Part shown: one piece after another, positions 24,617 through 36,104 of the stretch
Numbering within the stretch: position 1 is the first letter of the stretch
Layout of the letters: each line of letters opens with the position of its first letter
Origin: Whitmania pigra
Lineage: Eukaryota; Annelida; Clitellata; Hirudinida; Haemopidae
DNA: 64,000 nucleotides
NCBI GenBank assembly: GCA_021613335.1
Contig: JAJTWR010000021.1
Location: forward strand, 316,001-380,000
Direction: 5' to 3'
Translations under genes and position numbers: made by a program
Notes under the pieces: model-generated
What the model was told of the DNA's origin: nothing
Databases searched by the model: none
Seen by the model: the letters and a program-made list of their open reading frames with translations, nothing else

Positions 24617-25650
24617 ATCGCAGATTTCAACCTAAAATCTTCTTTCGTTTGGTTGTCGGGGCGATATTGACGATATATTTATTCAAACGATTACAAGATG
24701 ATCCAACGAAGTATTTCAAAGTTTTTCAAGACGCTACTGGACACAAGAACACAACATTTGTCTCCGTATGTCTTGACACATTCAACTCAAGAAGAACTGG
24801 AAACATGATGTTCGTGCTGGCTGCTCTTCTATACGTATCCAAGCACACTGGTAGAATACCAATAATGCCTCACACATTTTCACATGGTTGGATCGATCAC
24901 ATCTTTGTTAATGATTTTCAAAGATTCCCAAACGAGTTTGTTTACAACAATGAAAGCATTGTTGTTGACGATGAAATGCCGGGACCTACCTTCAACGAAA
25001 AATTTAAAAATCTTCACCGAAACAACACTCTGAAACAAGCTCGGATAATTCTCATCTGTGGTTACTTCCAGAGCTACAGATATGTTGCCGACGTTGAAGA
25101 AGAGCTGAGACGCTTTTTAATATTTAAAGAAGACACTACAAAATCAGTAAATGCATTCATAGCACAGGTTAGCTTAAAGGATTCAAACACATCTTACATC
25201 GGAGTTCACGTTAGAAGGACTGACTTCGCGTATGCAGTATCACTACAAAATGGGTATACTGTAGTGGATGAGAAGTACATCAACGCTTCCATGACACACG
25301 TCATTAAATCGTTCGAATCTTCACGTTCCCTTGTGGCCTTCATGTGCAGCGATGACATCGACTGGGTCAAAAACGTAGTTCAGAATTTAAACCTCGTTAC
25401 TCGTTATCCTAAATTGAAGGTGGTTTACTCCACGGGCCATGATGCTGCTTTTGATTTGTGTTTGCTTTCCAAATGCAACGCCTCCATAATCTCGACAGGA
25501 ACCTTCAGCTGGTGGTCTGGTTGGTTGGCGAACAGTACAACTGCTGTATATTATTCCTTGTATCCTAATCGTAATACCACGTATGGATCTAAATTCAATC
25601 CTCGTGATTACTACCCATCAACATGGATAGGATTTCCAGTCATAAAATAA
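24617..25650 (+). CDS. Alpha-1,2-fucosyltransferase-like (GT11), copy 2
   Basis: Paralogue of the gene at 13848, offset by exactly 10769 bp and of equal length. It keeps the anchor, GVHVRRTDF and GTFSWWSGWLA blocks, so it should be active if copy 1 is. Residues up to about 175 are identical to copy 1. The C-terminal part has about a dozen amino-acid changes, such as NGYTVVDEKYINA versus NGFTVVDAKYINT. Base identity is complete over 24552-25173 but falls to roughly 95% after that. As in copy 1, the start codon is probably on an unseen upstream exon, with an acceptor-like TTTCAG at 24611-24616. Confidence 0.85.
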
Positions 25651-25791
25651 TTTGAAAATATCTTACCAAAATAAGTCATTCGTTTCTTGTACGATCAATT
25701 GTCATTGAGTGAAATTGTTTGCTTGCATTCCTAGGACATTCATTTCGGTTAGATTTAGTTCTGCAAAATATGAATTTGTATGACCAATACG

Positions 25792-27151
25792 CAGTGTTGT
25801 AAAAATTACCTCATTTCGGTAACTAGTTACAAGTAAAAGTAATACCTCAAAAAGCTACTTAAGTATAAGTAAGAGTATTGTCTCAAAAATTTACTCAAGT
25901 AAAAGTTAAAAGTTACAGCGTCTAAAAGTTACTTTTAAGTAAAAATTACAAGTAACTTTGATGCCGCCATTATTGTGATCATACATCATTCCGTATTATT
26001 TAAAAGGAATTGTTTCTCTTATCGTTAAAACAATTACTGGTATTAACTGCTAGTACTAACAGTCATTAAGTAATAACATTTGAACTAATGCATTCTTTTG
26101 GTGTTTTTATTATTTATTACATTACAATCACAAATTTTTGTTTATTTTTAACATAACTAAGTCCTCGAATAGTTTGTCACTCATTATGGTCCTTCAGCTG
26201 TTCTTTGTCATACGAGCAGAGCTGAATAAACGTTCAACAGCTGCACTAGCTGGCAGAGGAGTGTTCAACTGGATAAATAATTTCTTCAGGGTATCGCTTC
26301 CAGTAATAATGTTCATGTCATCTGATCGGTCTCGAAGATACTGCATTAGAATATCAGTTGACCTTGTGCAATTGAAGAAACTGTCTTCAATACTGTCAGC
26401 ATCAGATGAACGAGAGCTCAAAGCTCGTCCATCTTTGCTGCATTAGAAGATGCTATTTTGGCTACCAGTTTCTCATCAAGCTTGACAATCGTTAGCAACA
26501 GATATACCATATTCCTTAACTTCTGTTGGATGCATGCGTTCCACGTGGTTCTTCAAGTTAGATGAAGAACCTTCATATGCTGAACATGTAGTTTTTGTTT
26601 CTGTTGGCAGAGTAGGCATGCATACTTATATGATTTTCCTTTGATTGAAATCTGAACATTTTGTTCAAATACGGCCACGGACTATCTTTACCCTTGTTCC
26701 TCTTATCTTCGCTAACGACACTAAAAATGGTTTCAAATGAATCCATACTACGATATATTAAATCTTATATTATTATATGTATATAATATTATATATTAAA
26801 AAAGCTTCGGTATGACTAATCAACAATTTCAGATTTAAAACAAAAACGACCGGCGATAACCACAATAACAAATGAGCGATGATCGGGAAGGGGAAGGTTC
26901 TCGAACGAACCAAAGAATAACAATCTAGAATTTAAATTTTTAAATAAATTAAACTAATTTAAAATGTTATTTATGTTACTTTGTAACGTCTTGCGCCAAA
27001 AAGGTAACGAATTAAAAGTATGACCAAAAATAGTAATTTGTTACAAGTAAGAGTACAAATATTTTTTTGTAATTGTTACAAGTAAAAATTACCAAAAAAT
27101 GTAATTAATTACAGTAACGAATTACATGTAATTCGATACTGCACAACACTG
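25792..27151 (-). mobile_element. hAT transposon, 1.36 kb, 8-bp TSD
   Basis: Ends CAGTGTTGTAAAAATTAC and GATACTGCACAACACTG are inverted. The 8-bp duplication CCAATACG (25784-25791 and 27152-27159) flanks the element, and the empty site survives beside fucosyltransferase copy 1 (about 15025). Subterminal AAGTAAAAGTTAC-like motifs repeat at both ends. A related copy lies at 51190-52134. Confidence 0.93.
26194..26760 (-). pseudogene. hAT transposase remnant (BED finger and dimerisation domain)
   Basis: On the minus strand a BED-type zinc-finger start (KYACLLCQQKQK, about 26600-26640) is followed by a frameshifted continuation ending in an RMHPTEV-like segment. Then comes a jump to the C-terminal dimerisation motif, TPLPASAAVERLFSSARMTK (26200-26260). 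The catalytic centre is deleted. This is an internally deleted, non-autonomous copy. Confidence 0.75.
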
Positions 27152-27224
27152 CCAATACGTATTCCTTCACTTAAAAAGTAATTGTCTAAGATTTCTAAAG
27201 AATGGTGCTATATAATTTACATCC

Positions 27225-27417
27225 TGTAAACATCAACTAAATTTAAGGATTGTTAAATGTGCAAAATAGTATAGTCGTTTTTCACTGTAAATAATGAGTA
27301 GGATGTTTAGAAACACATGGCTAAACATGCACAAATAGGACATGGGTGAACTTTATCCAGCTAATGACCTAGATCCATGAGCAGGACACTGCAGGAATTT
27401 CAGGCTATCCTCTACAG
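27225..27417. repeat. Partial third copy of the large element
   Basis: Matches about 9345-9572 and 17895-18122, ending in the same TATCCTCTACAG where other hAT elements inserted. Confidence 0.7.
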
Positions 27418-27957
27418 CAGGGGTCTCCAAACTAAGGCCCGCGGGCCTCATGCGGCCCTCGAAGCCCTTTCATCGGGCCCGTGGAGACCTTATTATTTAA
27501 GGAAAAAATACGGAAATTTACATGTGTCATGGCAGTTGTAGAAGCGGATATATTCAATGGATTGATAAAACGTTTGTTGATCGTAACCTTGACATTCCTG
27601 CACTGTGTTATTCACCAGCAAGCTTTCTGTGCCAAATATGTGGACATTAGCAGGGTACTGAATCCTATGATGAAGATGGTTAACTTAATATGGTCACATG
27701 AGCTCAACCACAGACCGTTCAGAGACATATTGAAAGATGCAGAGGCATAATCGCAAGATTTGCCATATTACAACGCATTTCAGATCAGTAAGATGGCTAA
27801 GTTATGAGAAAATTCTGAGCAGAGTATTTTAATAAAGAAAGGAAATAGGTGACTTCCTGGAAAGTAAAGGCAAGCCACAGCCATTACTGCCTGATGAAGT
27901 GTTGAAGTGCCTGTTGATATGGAAATTAACTTTTGCAGCAGATATTTTCAATTTTTT
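27418..27957 (+). pseudogene. hAT (GTF2IRD2/Charlie-like) transposase fragment
   Basis: Begins with a hAT-type end, CAGGGGTCTCCAAACTAAGG, followed by GGCCCGCGGGCC, directly after CTCTACAG. The coding remnant reads TFLHCVIHQQAFCAKYVD, a motif of hAT transposases related to vertebrate GTF2IRD2/FAM200-type genes, then ELNHRPF. Later, in another frame, it reads EIGDFLESKGKPQP. Stops and frameshifts break it. The right end is missing: the pogo-like element begins here. A diverged relative lies in the engrailed intron at 61196. Confidence 0.7.
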
Positions 27958-28033
27958 CAGTCTTTTCACCTATATTACACGCGCGTTATGTTCGATTTTA
28001 CGTACCACGCACCCCCTCTTCCTGCTATAATAG

Positions 28034-28259
28034 TGTTGTAAACTTAGTTTTTGGAAATTAATTAAGGTATCTTTTTTGGGCACGAGGTATCTCAATTAAT
28101 GCTGTAGAAAGTAGTCTCGCTAATCACCTGACAAACAGCGAGAATCCAGACAACTTGGAAGCCCCTTATTCCCAAAAGACTTAACTTCATTTCATTGAAT
28201 ACTTGCTCTAATAAACTTATTAGTTAACTTGCTTATTTGCAGACTCCCGGGTTATTTCA
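28034..28259 (+). mobile_element. Solo LTR, 226 bp
   Basis: Same family as the LTRs at 11139 and 12542 (TGTTGTAAACTTAG ... GGGTTATTTCA). The target duplication ATAG is at 28030-28033 and 28260-28263. The right inverted end of the host element keeps the uninterrupted site (about 36424-36432). Confidence 0.92.
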
Positions 28260-28724
28260 ATAGTATGCGTGTTATGCTAGATTAAATTTACATGAATTTG
28301 ATATCTGACCAACAAAAATAAAAAATTTAAAATATAGCACCGACTTGATTGTTTTGTGAAAGATTTAGATATTTTTAATAGCTTATAATTGGTTGTGCTT
28401 TATGCATTGCATAAAGAACTTCCGATATATGCTTACAGAAGCATATGGCAAAACATTCACGTTAATCATTGCGTTGTCCGGCACACGAATTTGTGTCAAC
28501 TTGAATTTAACTGAAATTAATTGATGGCCACTATAAGAATCTTGTATGGTGTTACACTATTTTATGTATTTTCGACATACTTATTCAACTATTTGTTACT
28601 CACAATTATAATTGGTGTTAGTGTTTTCACTTTGTGTTAATAATATCTTCCGTTGGCTGAGCGGCCGATGCTTGAAGTGATAAATACAGTGATATATAGA
28701 TAGAAGTGCTCTTGATTGAAATAT

Positions 28725-28775
28725 AAGTCAAAATCATCTTAGTCATGCAACGGACTATAATCAAATAAATAAATA
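28725..28775 (+). mobile_element. 51-bp 5'-truncated LINE 3' tip
   Basis: AAGTCAAAATCATCTTAGTC plus ATGCAACGGAC and a (AAAT)n tail matches the last 50 bp of the LINE ending at 29703. The target duplication GATTGAAATAT is at 28714-28724 and 28776-28786. Confidence 0.85.
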
Positions 28776-28786
28776 GATTGAAATAT

Positions 28787-29690
28787 CGACGTCGTTAAGA
28801 AAGTGGCTGATAAACGTAACTCGTACACTGTTGCCTACAAGCTTCAAGTCATTTCTAGAGCAAAAGACAAAGGTAACAGAGCAGCTGCTCGAGAGTTCAA
28901 CGTTAATGAAGGGTCGGTTCGCGAATGGAGAAAGAAGGAATGATTGCTTGAGAAACTGAACCTGAGAAAACGTGCATGCCTTGGCCAAAATGCGAAATGG
29001 CTAAAGTTAGAGTCTGATCTAAAGCTATGGGTCTTGGAACAAAGGAAGAGATAGCTTTTGACATTCCCGCTAGTGAAAGCATCTGGTGCCAGAACAATAA
29101 CAATGGCAATAACAACAAGTGGTTACGAACGGACATGTTTCACAGTCATACTTGGATGCTCTGCGGCTGGCACCAAGTCAAACCCAATATTGATTTTCAA
29201 GAGACAATGCGAAAAATTTTCAGCATGAAGCTCTGGATTCAGAAATGTTCTCAAAAGAGGGGATTCTTTTAGAGCTCGCGGTTGATCATGGATGCAATGA
29301 CTGCTCATAAAGAGGAGTCAGTTAAGAAGATGCTCAACTTAAGCGGATGTCACATTGCAATCATCCCGGGTGGTCTATCATCCAAACTGCAACTACAAAT
29401 CGTTGAGAAATTGACAGATCTGAGAGGAATGGATGCAGAATGGCACATACACTCACACACCGTCTGGACGAGACAGGAAGGCCTTGTATTCCGAGGTATG
29501 CACGAGCATGGGACAAAGTGTCTCCTGATTTGATTTTGAGTGGCTTTAGAAATGATGGCATTAAGTCTACAGGAAAGGAGTAAACTGAACACCCGGACTT
29601 TGAACTAGCCTGCGAATCGGCAAGAGCCGAAAATGAATATGAAGACTGTTCGACTTTTGACGGATTTGAAGGCTTAGCTGATGATGAGGA
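28787..29690 (+). pseudogene. pogo/Tigger-like transposase (broken)
   Basis: The N-terminal DNA-binding region reads SYTVAYKLQVISRAKDKGNR, then AAAREFNVNEGSVREWRKK, as in Tigger/CENP-B-type helix-turn-helix domains. A stop follows, then KRACLGQNAKW. The catalytic part has CFTVILGCSAAGTKSNPILI and MDAMTAHKEESVKKML (second Asp), then IPGGLSSKLQ. The C-terminal YARAWDKVSPDLILSGFRND is in another frame. Several stops and frameshifts make it inactive. The final acidic tail, GLADDEE, ends exactly at the LINE's target duplication. Confidence 0.85.
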
Positions 29691-29879
29691 ATAATTATTG
29701 GTTTATTATTAAAAATTTCAAATTAATAAATTTTATTTATTTATTTGATTATAGTCCGTTGCATAACTGAGATGATTTGGACTTTAGTTAATGTTAGTAA
29801 GTTAGTAAAAATGAAAAGTATTAGAATAATGAAAAGCATTAATTAGTTATGGTAAAATTGTAAAAGGCTTATAGTAAGC

Positions 29880-32800
29880 CGCATCTGTTTTTGCAGATCC
29901 ACCGATAAATGATGTCCACACTTGCTGGATTGCTAAGCATGGATTTCATGTCGGATAGACCTGTAAACATCTTGATTTCTCTCCTCAGGGATGACTGGGC
30001 TGGGCATTCCATGAGGAAATGCTGCACACTTTCGTCTTCCTGAGGGCATCGGTGTGACGTTTCATGAGAAACAAGTGCTGATTCAGAGCACACTTTCCAA
30101 CTCGGAGTCTGGAGGCGAGAACCTCCTTCCTCCTTGAGACACATTGGAACTTGCTCTTCGTCGACACTTGTTTCTCTATGGACTTATAATGTAGGCTTCG
30201 AGGATCTTCATCCCATCTGGTCTGCCACTGTTGGAAGATGTTGCGGGCCACGGACCTTTTGACATCCTTGATAGACGCCGGAATCCGGAGGTCTATCTGA
30301 TCCCTTGCAGTGGCTGCCTTTGCCAGGGCATCGGCCTTCTCATTGCCAGGGATTCCAACGTGGGCAGGGACCCAGACGAGAGTGACCTTTCTGCCGCTCT
30401 CTTGAATTTCTGAAATTAAAAACTGTACATTTTTAATATCAGGAGCATAATTGTTGCCGTCCTTTAGAGCGAGTCACTTGGGACGACAATGTCGAAGGAC
30501 TCCTCCTGATATGAGTCCTTGACATGTAGTAAACATCGCTCGATGGCTGCCAGTTCGATTGAACTAATGCAGCTGTGACTCGACGTCCTGAGACTGATGT
30601 TTACTTCCTTCCTTGGGATGTAAATCCCAATTCCGGCCTTGTTGTCCTCGGTCTTGGAGGCGTCCGTGTAGCAGAGGAGGCTGTCCTGGAGATCCTCTAT
30701 TTTCTCCCTTGCCACCAGCATCCGCAGAGGGTTGTCGGCTTCGAAGGAGAGATTCGAGGAGTCGATTGTCGGCTTTCTCAGTCTCCAAGGAGGGAATCTG
30801 GGAGGTGCCTCCCTGATGTCTTCCAGGAGATCTGCTGGGATCACCGACTCGACTTTCTTGTGCGGAGGCTCCTCGCCTCTTATCCTCATCCTGCAGTGGA
30901 ACCTCACTTCGACTTGGGACTTTGGCTCTGAAATGAAATATTTATTTTTAACAGGTACATTATTGGTGGCGAACGACCTGAGGGCGTGGTTTGCCATGAG
31001 CTTCTTACGACGGAGGTCGAGGGGAAGCTCACCGCACTCCACCCGCAGAGACGAGGCACTTGTGCCCTTCATGGCACCGCAGCAGATCTTCAGTGCCTGA
31101 TACTGAAGACTGTCGTATGTGTCTCGAATCTGCTTGCACCCCAGGTCGATTACCTCAGATCCATAATCGAGAACAGAGCGGATGGTGGCTCTGTAGACTG
31201 TGAGCAGGGTGGATTTGCTCGCCCCCCACGAACTGCCCGAGATGGCTTTCATGGCGTTGAGCCTCTTGTTGCATCTCGTCTTGACAGACTCTGCGTGGGC
31301 CTTCCAATTTAGTCTTGCGTCCAGGACGATTCCTAAAAAGGTGGCTGTATCAGACAGGGGGATCTCCTCCGCTCCGACCCTCAGTCTGATGCCCGCATTC
31401 CTCGTCCGATTCTGGTATTCTGAAAAAAGGACTGCTTGTGATTTAGATGCGGAGATCTTAAAACCATTAGCAAATAGAAACTTAGCCATTTTGTCGAGCT
31501 GTTTCTGCATTTTCGATGTCAGTGCTTCTATGGACGTTCCGGACGTCCAAAGAGCAATGTCATCGGCATACATGGACAGCTCGACCCCGTTTGTCGGTTC
31601 CGGAACAGAGTTCATCATGATGATGAATAACAACGGGCTCAGGATGCTACCCTGTGGTGTGCCATTCTCTAGGGTGACCGGTTCAGAGAGGGAGGATCCA
31701 ACCCTCACTTGGATAGTTCTATCCTGAAGGAAATTGTGGATCCACATCAAGGGTTTCCCCTTGATGCCCATCCTTGAGAGTTGCTCGATGATCCCCTCTC
31801 TCCAAACCATGTCGAATGCCTTCTCCATGTCGAGGAAAACTGCGAGAGTCTTCCTTTTCTTGGTTGAGGATGCGGCGATGTCCTGCGTCAGCCTGGCTAT
31901 GTGATCCACACAGCCTCGGGCTCTTCTGAAGCCCGCTTGGTACTGGTTCAACAGGTTACCGCTCTCTAAGAACCATCGGAGTCTCGTGGCAATCACCCTC
32001 TCCAGGAGTTTGCAGAGAGTGGAAGTCAAAGAGATAGGCCGATAGGAGGAAGGAAGAGCAGGAGGCTTCCCTTTCTTAGGGATTGGGACGACCGTGGCTC
32101 TCTTCCATAAGGAGGGAACCGTTCCTGAAAGCCAGGACTGGTTGAAGAGGGCCACGATCCCTTGGAGACTGGAGCTTGGTAGCCTTCTGATCATCTCGTA
32201 ATGGATGCCGTCAGGTCCCGGAGAGGAGTTCCCGCATTTCCTTAGAGCATCTAGGACTTCGGAAATGCTGATGGGATCAGAGATGGGGGAGTCCTCTGGC
32301 ACGAAGAGTGCCGGGGACAGCAGGAGAGCAGTCTTGGCTTGTGCGAAGAGCGGGGAAAGGTTCGCGTTGCTGCTGGCTTGCGCAAAGGATCGGGCGAGCG
32401 TGCCTGCCTTCTCTGAGTTTCCGAGTGGTCCCCCAGAGTCAGAGGCGATCGGGGGGATTCTTGGGCCCGAGCGATTGCCATTCATCCCTTTGATGGCTCT
32501 CCAGAGAGTGGCGATACCCGTTGAACCGTCGAAGCTGGCGCAGTGTGACCTCCAGTACTCCCTCTTGGCATTCTTGATGGTCCACTGGGCTTGACCCTTC
32601 GCTCTCTTGTATTCTTCATGGCTCGACTCCGATCGCAGTCGCCTGTGAGCTGCTCTCTTCTTGTTTCGATCTTTGACTGCTTCCTTGCAGTCGTCGTTCC
32701 AATAAGGGACGAGAGGCCTCTTGCTCTGCCCTTTGTAGATCGAGGAGCTCTCTGTGGCTGCACTGGCGATGGAGTCGGTGATGAATCTCGTGTTCTCCTC

Positions 32801-33574
32801 CAGGTTGTTCGTGGGTAGCTCCTGGAGGATGAGGGAGGAGCACTTGGCCTGGAAGGTGTTCCAGTTGAGTGTCCTCATGTTTAGTCTCGCTGGTCCCAGG
32901 TCCTCTCGGAGAGCCTTGTCGTTGATCGTCATCTGAATGATGAGGTGATCACTGCCAAGGCCTGTGTGGAGAACCTTCCAGGAGGTCCTGGCCGCCCAGT
33001 GCGGTGAGGCCATCGAGACGTCAAGGGGTGCCGGACTGCTGTTGTGGGCTATGTGTGTAGCCTCTCCTGAATTTAAAATAACTAAGTTCAGGTTAGGTGC
33101 TAATTCTTCCACGATCTTACCTCTCGAATCAGAGCGACTAGCTCCGAAGATGGGAGAGTGGGCGTTTAGATCCCCACACACGATGGCGTCTTGGTGGTTC
33201 AGGATGGACTCCAACAAGTCTCTTGGGTAAGGTTTCCCAGGAGGCGCGTAGAAGTTGACAATCTTGAGCCGCCTTGACTTCGTGATGATCGTGGTCGACT
33301 GGCACTGAGGTTCCTGACAGACCACAGCGGTGCTGTATGACAACCCTTCCCTGACGCACGTGAGGACGCCGCCATGGAAGACATCATCCGACCGGTCGAG
33401 CCGCTCCACTTGATATCCTCTAAGTCTGAAAGAATGCTTGCTTTTTAGAAATGTTTCTTGGAGCAAGATTACATCAGGCAAAGATTTTAAGGAATTTAAA
33501 AAGGAAACGAATTCACCGGTTTTGGGGCTGATGCCCTGGCAGTTCCATTGGATAATGTTTATGGCATTATCCAT
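29880..33574 (-). pseudogene. LINE ORF2: endonuclease, reverse transcriptase, RNase H
   Basis: Open from the ATG at 33574 (an in-frame ATG also lies at 33592) to a stop at 30464. The endonuclease part has INIIQWNCQGISPKTG, LLQETFL, CGDLNAHSP and GLGSDHL. Reverse transcriptase has FLDMEKAFDMVW, PQGSILSPLLF and YADDIALW. RNase H has CYTDASK, SSIELAAIERC and PSDS. A one-base shift near 30470 puts the rest of RNase H (WVPAHVGIPGNEKADALAK) in another frame. A second shift near 30060 precedes the final Cys/His segment (HRCPQEDESVQHFLMECP). Apart from these breaks it is complete. Confidence 0.92.
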
Positions 33575-34805
33575 GTTGAACTGTTTGGGCAACCAGACAT
33601 CTCTTTATTGCAGCTACGGCTGCACCTGGAACGGGTTCTTCCTGAATGCTGTCGAGGGCGAGGAGGAGGACGTGGTTCAGCATGTCCAGCATCTGGTCCT
33701 GGTTTCCTCCTTGGAACCTCTTGTTCATTCCTGCTGAAATTTTAAAAATTAACTTGGCGAGTAATGCCGGGACTCCCTGCTGAGAGTCTGCGGCCCCACC
33801 GTTAAGATTATTCGAAGATGTTGCAGCTGGCTGCGAGGACTGCTGCGTGCTTGCCGCAGCTTTCTTAGCTTTCTTAGCTTTGCGCTTCTTCGCTTTGCTT
33901 TTTGGTTTCTGAGGGTTTCCCTGTTTGACTATAGAGTCAACAGGAGTAACCCCCGAGACCGAAGGAGCCGGTGCTGGCACTGCCTCCCTTCTTGCGACCT
34001 TGCTGGTGGCCGCCTCAACTGCTTTAGCATAACTAATATGCTTATTGGCCCTGATTGTCAAGGCCTCCTTCTCTATCTTGCGCTGCGGACAGACAGCCTG
34101 ACCAGTAAAGTGACTGGTACTGTCGCACGTCGCGCAGCGCTTCTCCGTCAACTCCTTTTGTTGGCACTCTTTCAGGGAGTGCTCCCCGTGGCATTTTGGG
34201 CACTTTGCCTTGTGCTGGTAGTTTACGGCTATGTGCCCATAACCGTTGCACTTGAAGCAGCGAGTCGGCTCGCGCACAAATGCCTGCACTTTGAAGCTAA
34301 GATAGCCAATCTTAACTTTCGCGGGAGTTGCACCCGCAAAACTCACGATGACCACCGGAGTGGCCACCTTCTTTCCACCAACGGTCTTGTGGACTCTGGT
34401 TGCGCTAACACAACCAGTACTCTCCACTATCGTCTCATCGTCGACGCTGGCGGGGACGCCGACGATGCACAGTTTCGGCTTGACCGCCACGCGGACATTG
34501 GCCGAGACTCCGTCCAGTTCCTTGATCTGAGATAGCTTGGCTATCTCAGTCTCGTTCTTGGCCAGAACGATGAGCAGATCCTTGCACGCAATGATCTTGG
34601 CATCGTTCCTGCCCAAAACTACGCTCACCTGTTTCTGAACCCGGACTGGGTTCAGATTCTTCGTCTCCATCCTTATGAAGACCTTCGTTTCCTTCGTTTC
34701 CCTCCTCGGCCTCTCGACGGTGGAAGACGCCGAAGATTCCATCCTCCTGCGCTTCCGACTCTCGACGGTTCGGAAGCCGTCGTCCATCAACTCCACGTTA
34801 TCCAT
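33567..34805 (-). CDS. LINE ORF1 (gag-like, Cys knuckles)
   Basis: 412 aa RNA-binding protein of the LINE. A basic N-terminus (ESRKRRRMES) is followed by a region of about 150 residues, then three Cys/His knuckles: CFKCNGYGHIAVNY, CPKCHGEHSLKEC and CATCDSTSHFTGQAVC. The first lacks its last Cys (Tyr in its place), probably a missense change. A Lys/Ala-rich linker (KSKAKKRKAKKAKKAA) comes after. Its stop overlaps the ORF2 start in ATGGATAA, which suggests stop-restart translation of ORF2. Confidence 0.88.
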   Translation of the reverse strand: MDNVELMDDGFRTVESRKRRRMESSASSTVERPRRETKETKVFIRMETKNLNPVRVQKQVSVVLGRNDAKIIACKDLLIVLAKNETEIAKLSQIKELDGVSANVRVAVKPKLCIVGVPASVDDETIVESTGCVSATRVHKTVGGKKVATPVVIVSFAGATPAKVKIGYLSFKVQAFVREPTRCFKCNGYGHIAVNYQHKAKCPKCHGEHSLKECQQKELTEKRCATCDSTSHFTGQAVCPQRKIEKEALTIRANKHISYAKAVEAATSKVARREAVPAPAPSVSGVTPVDSIVKQGNPQKPKSKAKKRKAKKAKKAAASTQQSSQPAATSSNNLNGGAADSQQGVPALLAKLIFKISAGMNKRFQGGNQDQMLDMLNHVLLLALDSIQEEPVPGAAVAAIKRCLVAQTVQHG

Positions 34806-34883
34806 ATTGACAGTTCAACAACAATTTATCGCCCGATGAGTCCGTCAGTTGCTCCTGAATAATTATTGGTCTTATGATTGATT

Positions 34884-34993
34884 TAAGTAATGTTTTATTA
34901 ACGTCTGTTGCATATCTAGATGATTTGGACGGTGAACCCCGTGCTGCCATCGTGAGAGGAGCAGCCTTAACCTTTAGGCCATGCGGGCACACA
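34884..34993 (-). mobile_element. tRNA-derived SINE, most complete copy
   Basis: On the minus strand GCCCGCATGGCCTAAAGGTT holds an A-box-like sequence. GGCAGCACGGGGTTCACC follows, with a B-box remnant, and then the tail CATCTAGATATGCAACAGAC. The target duplication ATGATTGATT is at 34874-34883 and 34994-35003. The tail resembles the 3' end of the neighbouring LINE. Confidence 0.85.
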
Positions 34994-35003
34994 ATGATTG
35001 ATT

Positions 35004-36100
35004 GTTTGAATGTCTGTTAATAAATTGTTTAAAAACTTCAAAGAACTGGTTAATGATTCATGAGCTCGCTGCAATTGACCAAAATTACGTAAAGTAAAGC
35101 AATACTTCAAAGGACAGTAACGAACTCGTTAACCAATTCCACACTGCAAAGAGTCCGCTTAACAAGTCTCTGTGTCCCATAACTCCCTAAATATGGAAAT
35201 CACATATTTTAAATGTACAAATCTTAAGAGACATTTTTGAATATTTGAGATCAATTCTTGGAGTAGATGATGAAATAAATCAGATGCATCTTGCTGTGAG
35301 ACACAGCTTCAATGGAAAGTATAGCATTGTTGAGGTCCAAACCGTACATCAATTATAACATGAAATTTCATGAGATTTCAAGGTTAAAGTCTCCCTTTCA
35401 AGAACCATAAATGGATCATTGATCTGAGCATGAAATGCAGCTCATGTACAATAACCTTTATAATTGCATTGAAAGAAACAAGGTTTTTTTTAAATAAATT
35501 GAGATCAATACTTGAAGCAAATACTGAAGTTATGCATTTGTACCATGCTCTGGGACACAGCTTCACTGTGAAGGTATGGCATTGTTGAGGTTCAAACAGT
35601 GCATCAACTATAACATAAAGGTGTGGCCAAAAGCTGCATATAATTTATACCATCCAATGGGTTTCATGATTTTCTCTTATAGCAATGTAGAAAATCAAGT
35701 GACTCATCACCAGAAAAAGCCAAAGCAATGGTGGTAATTCATTACAATTACCAATTTGAATCTTCATAATGAGTTCCAAGAGAATGGGCTAAGACTTTCA
35801 TTTTGTTTTCCAATAAAGACTGCAAAAGACTGATAACTGACACTATTACCAAGATTGTATCTATTTTGTTCCATGCTTTTGAGAAGTGTTCAAAAGAGTT
35901 TTTATAGCAAGACCATTAAGAGATTGAAGACATTTGCTACAATAAATCCATGCATGTGATGTTTGACTATTAAAGTATTAAACAGCACCAATCAAAGCTG
36001 TCTAAACCACCAGTGCTGAAAAAAACATTGTCACACAAACTGAAAACATTAGCTCCAATTATAATTATGAGTAACAAAGAGTTGAAAAATTATGATGAAA
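35004..36100. other. Right interior of the pogo-like element, no gene
   Basis: AT-rich sequence with two related stretches (about 35280-35360 and 35500-35600: GGACACAGCTTCA... GCATTGTTGAGGTYCAAAC), an old internal duplication. No open frame was recognised. Confidence 0.55.
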
Positions 36101-36104
36101 ATTC

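Larger units (their letters stand above)
29703..34856 (-). mobile_element. Full-length LINE, I-group (I/Nimb-like)
   Basis: 5.15 kb, flanked by the 13-14 bp duplication (G)AATAATTATTGGT at 29689-29702 and 34857-34870. On the minus strand there is a 51-bp 5' leader, ORF1 (gag-like), then ORF2 with endonuclease, reverse transcriptase and RNase H, then a 3' UTR ending ATGCAACGGACTATAATC and (AAAT)n. An RNase H domain together with a Cys-knuckle ORF1 points to the I/LOA/R1 group rather than Jockey or CR1. Two frameshifts in ORF2 inactivate this copy. Confidence 0.92.

Noticed and set aside
28650..28680. A second SINE head (TTGGCTGAGCGGCCGATG)
   Set aside because: It looks like an A-box, but no B-box follows and the nearby LINE tip has its own target duplication that excludes this sequence.
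28725..29785. Matching 50-bp inverted sequences at 28725 and about 29735-29785 as terminal repeats of the pogo-like element
   Set aside because: The right one is the 3' end of the full LINE and the left one is a separate 51-bp LINE tip with its own target duplication.
30575..32818. Plus-strand frames of 60-175 aa
   Set aside because: Antisense shadows of LINE ORF2.
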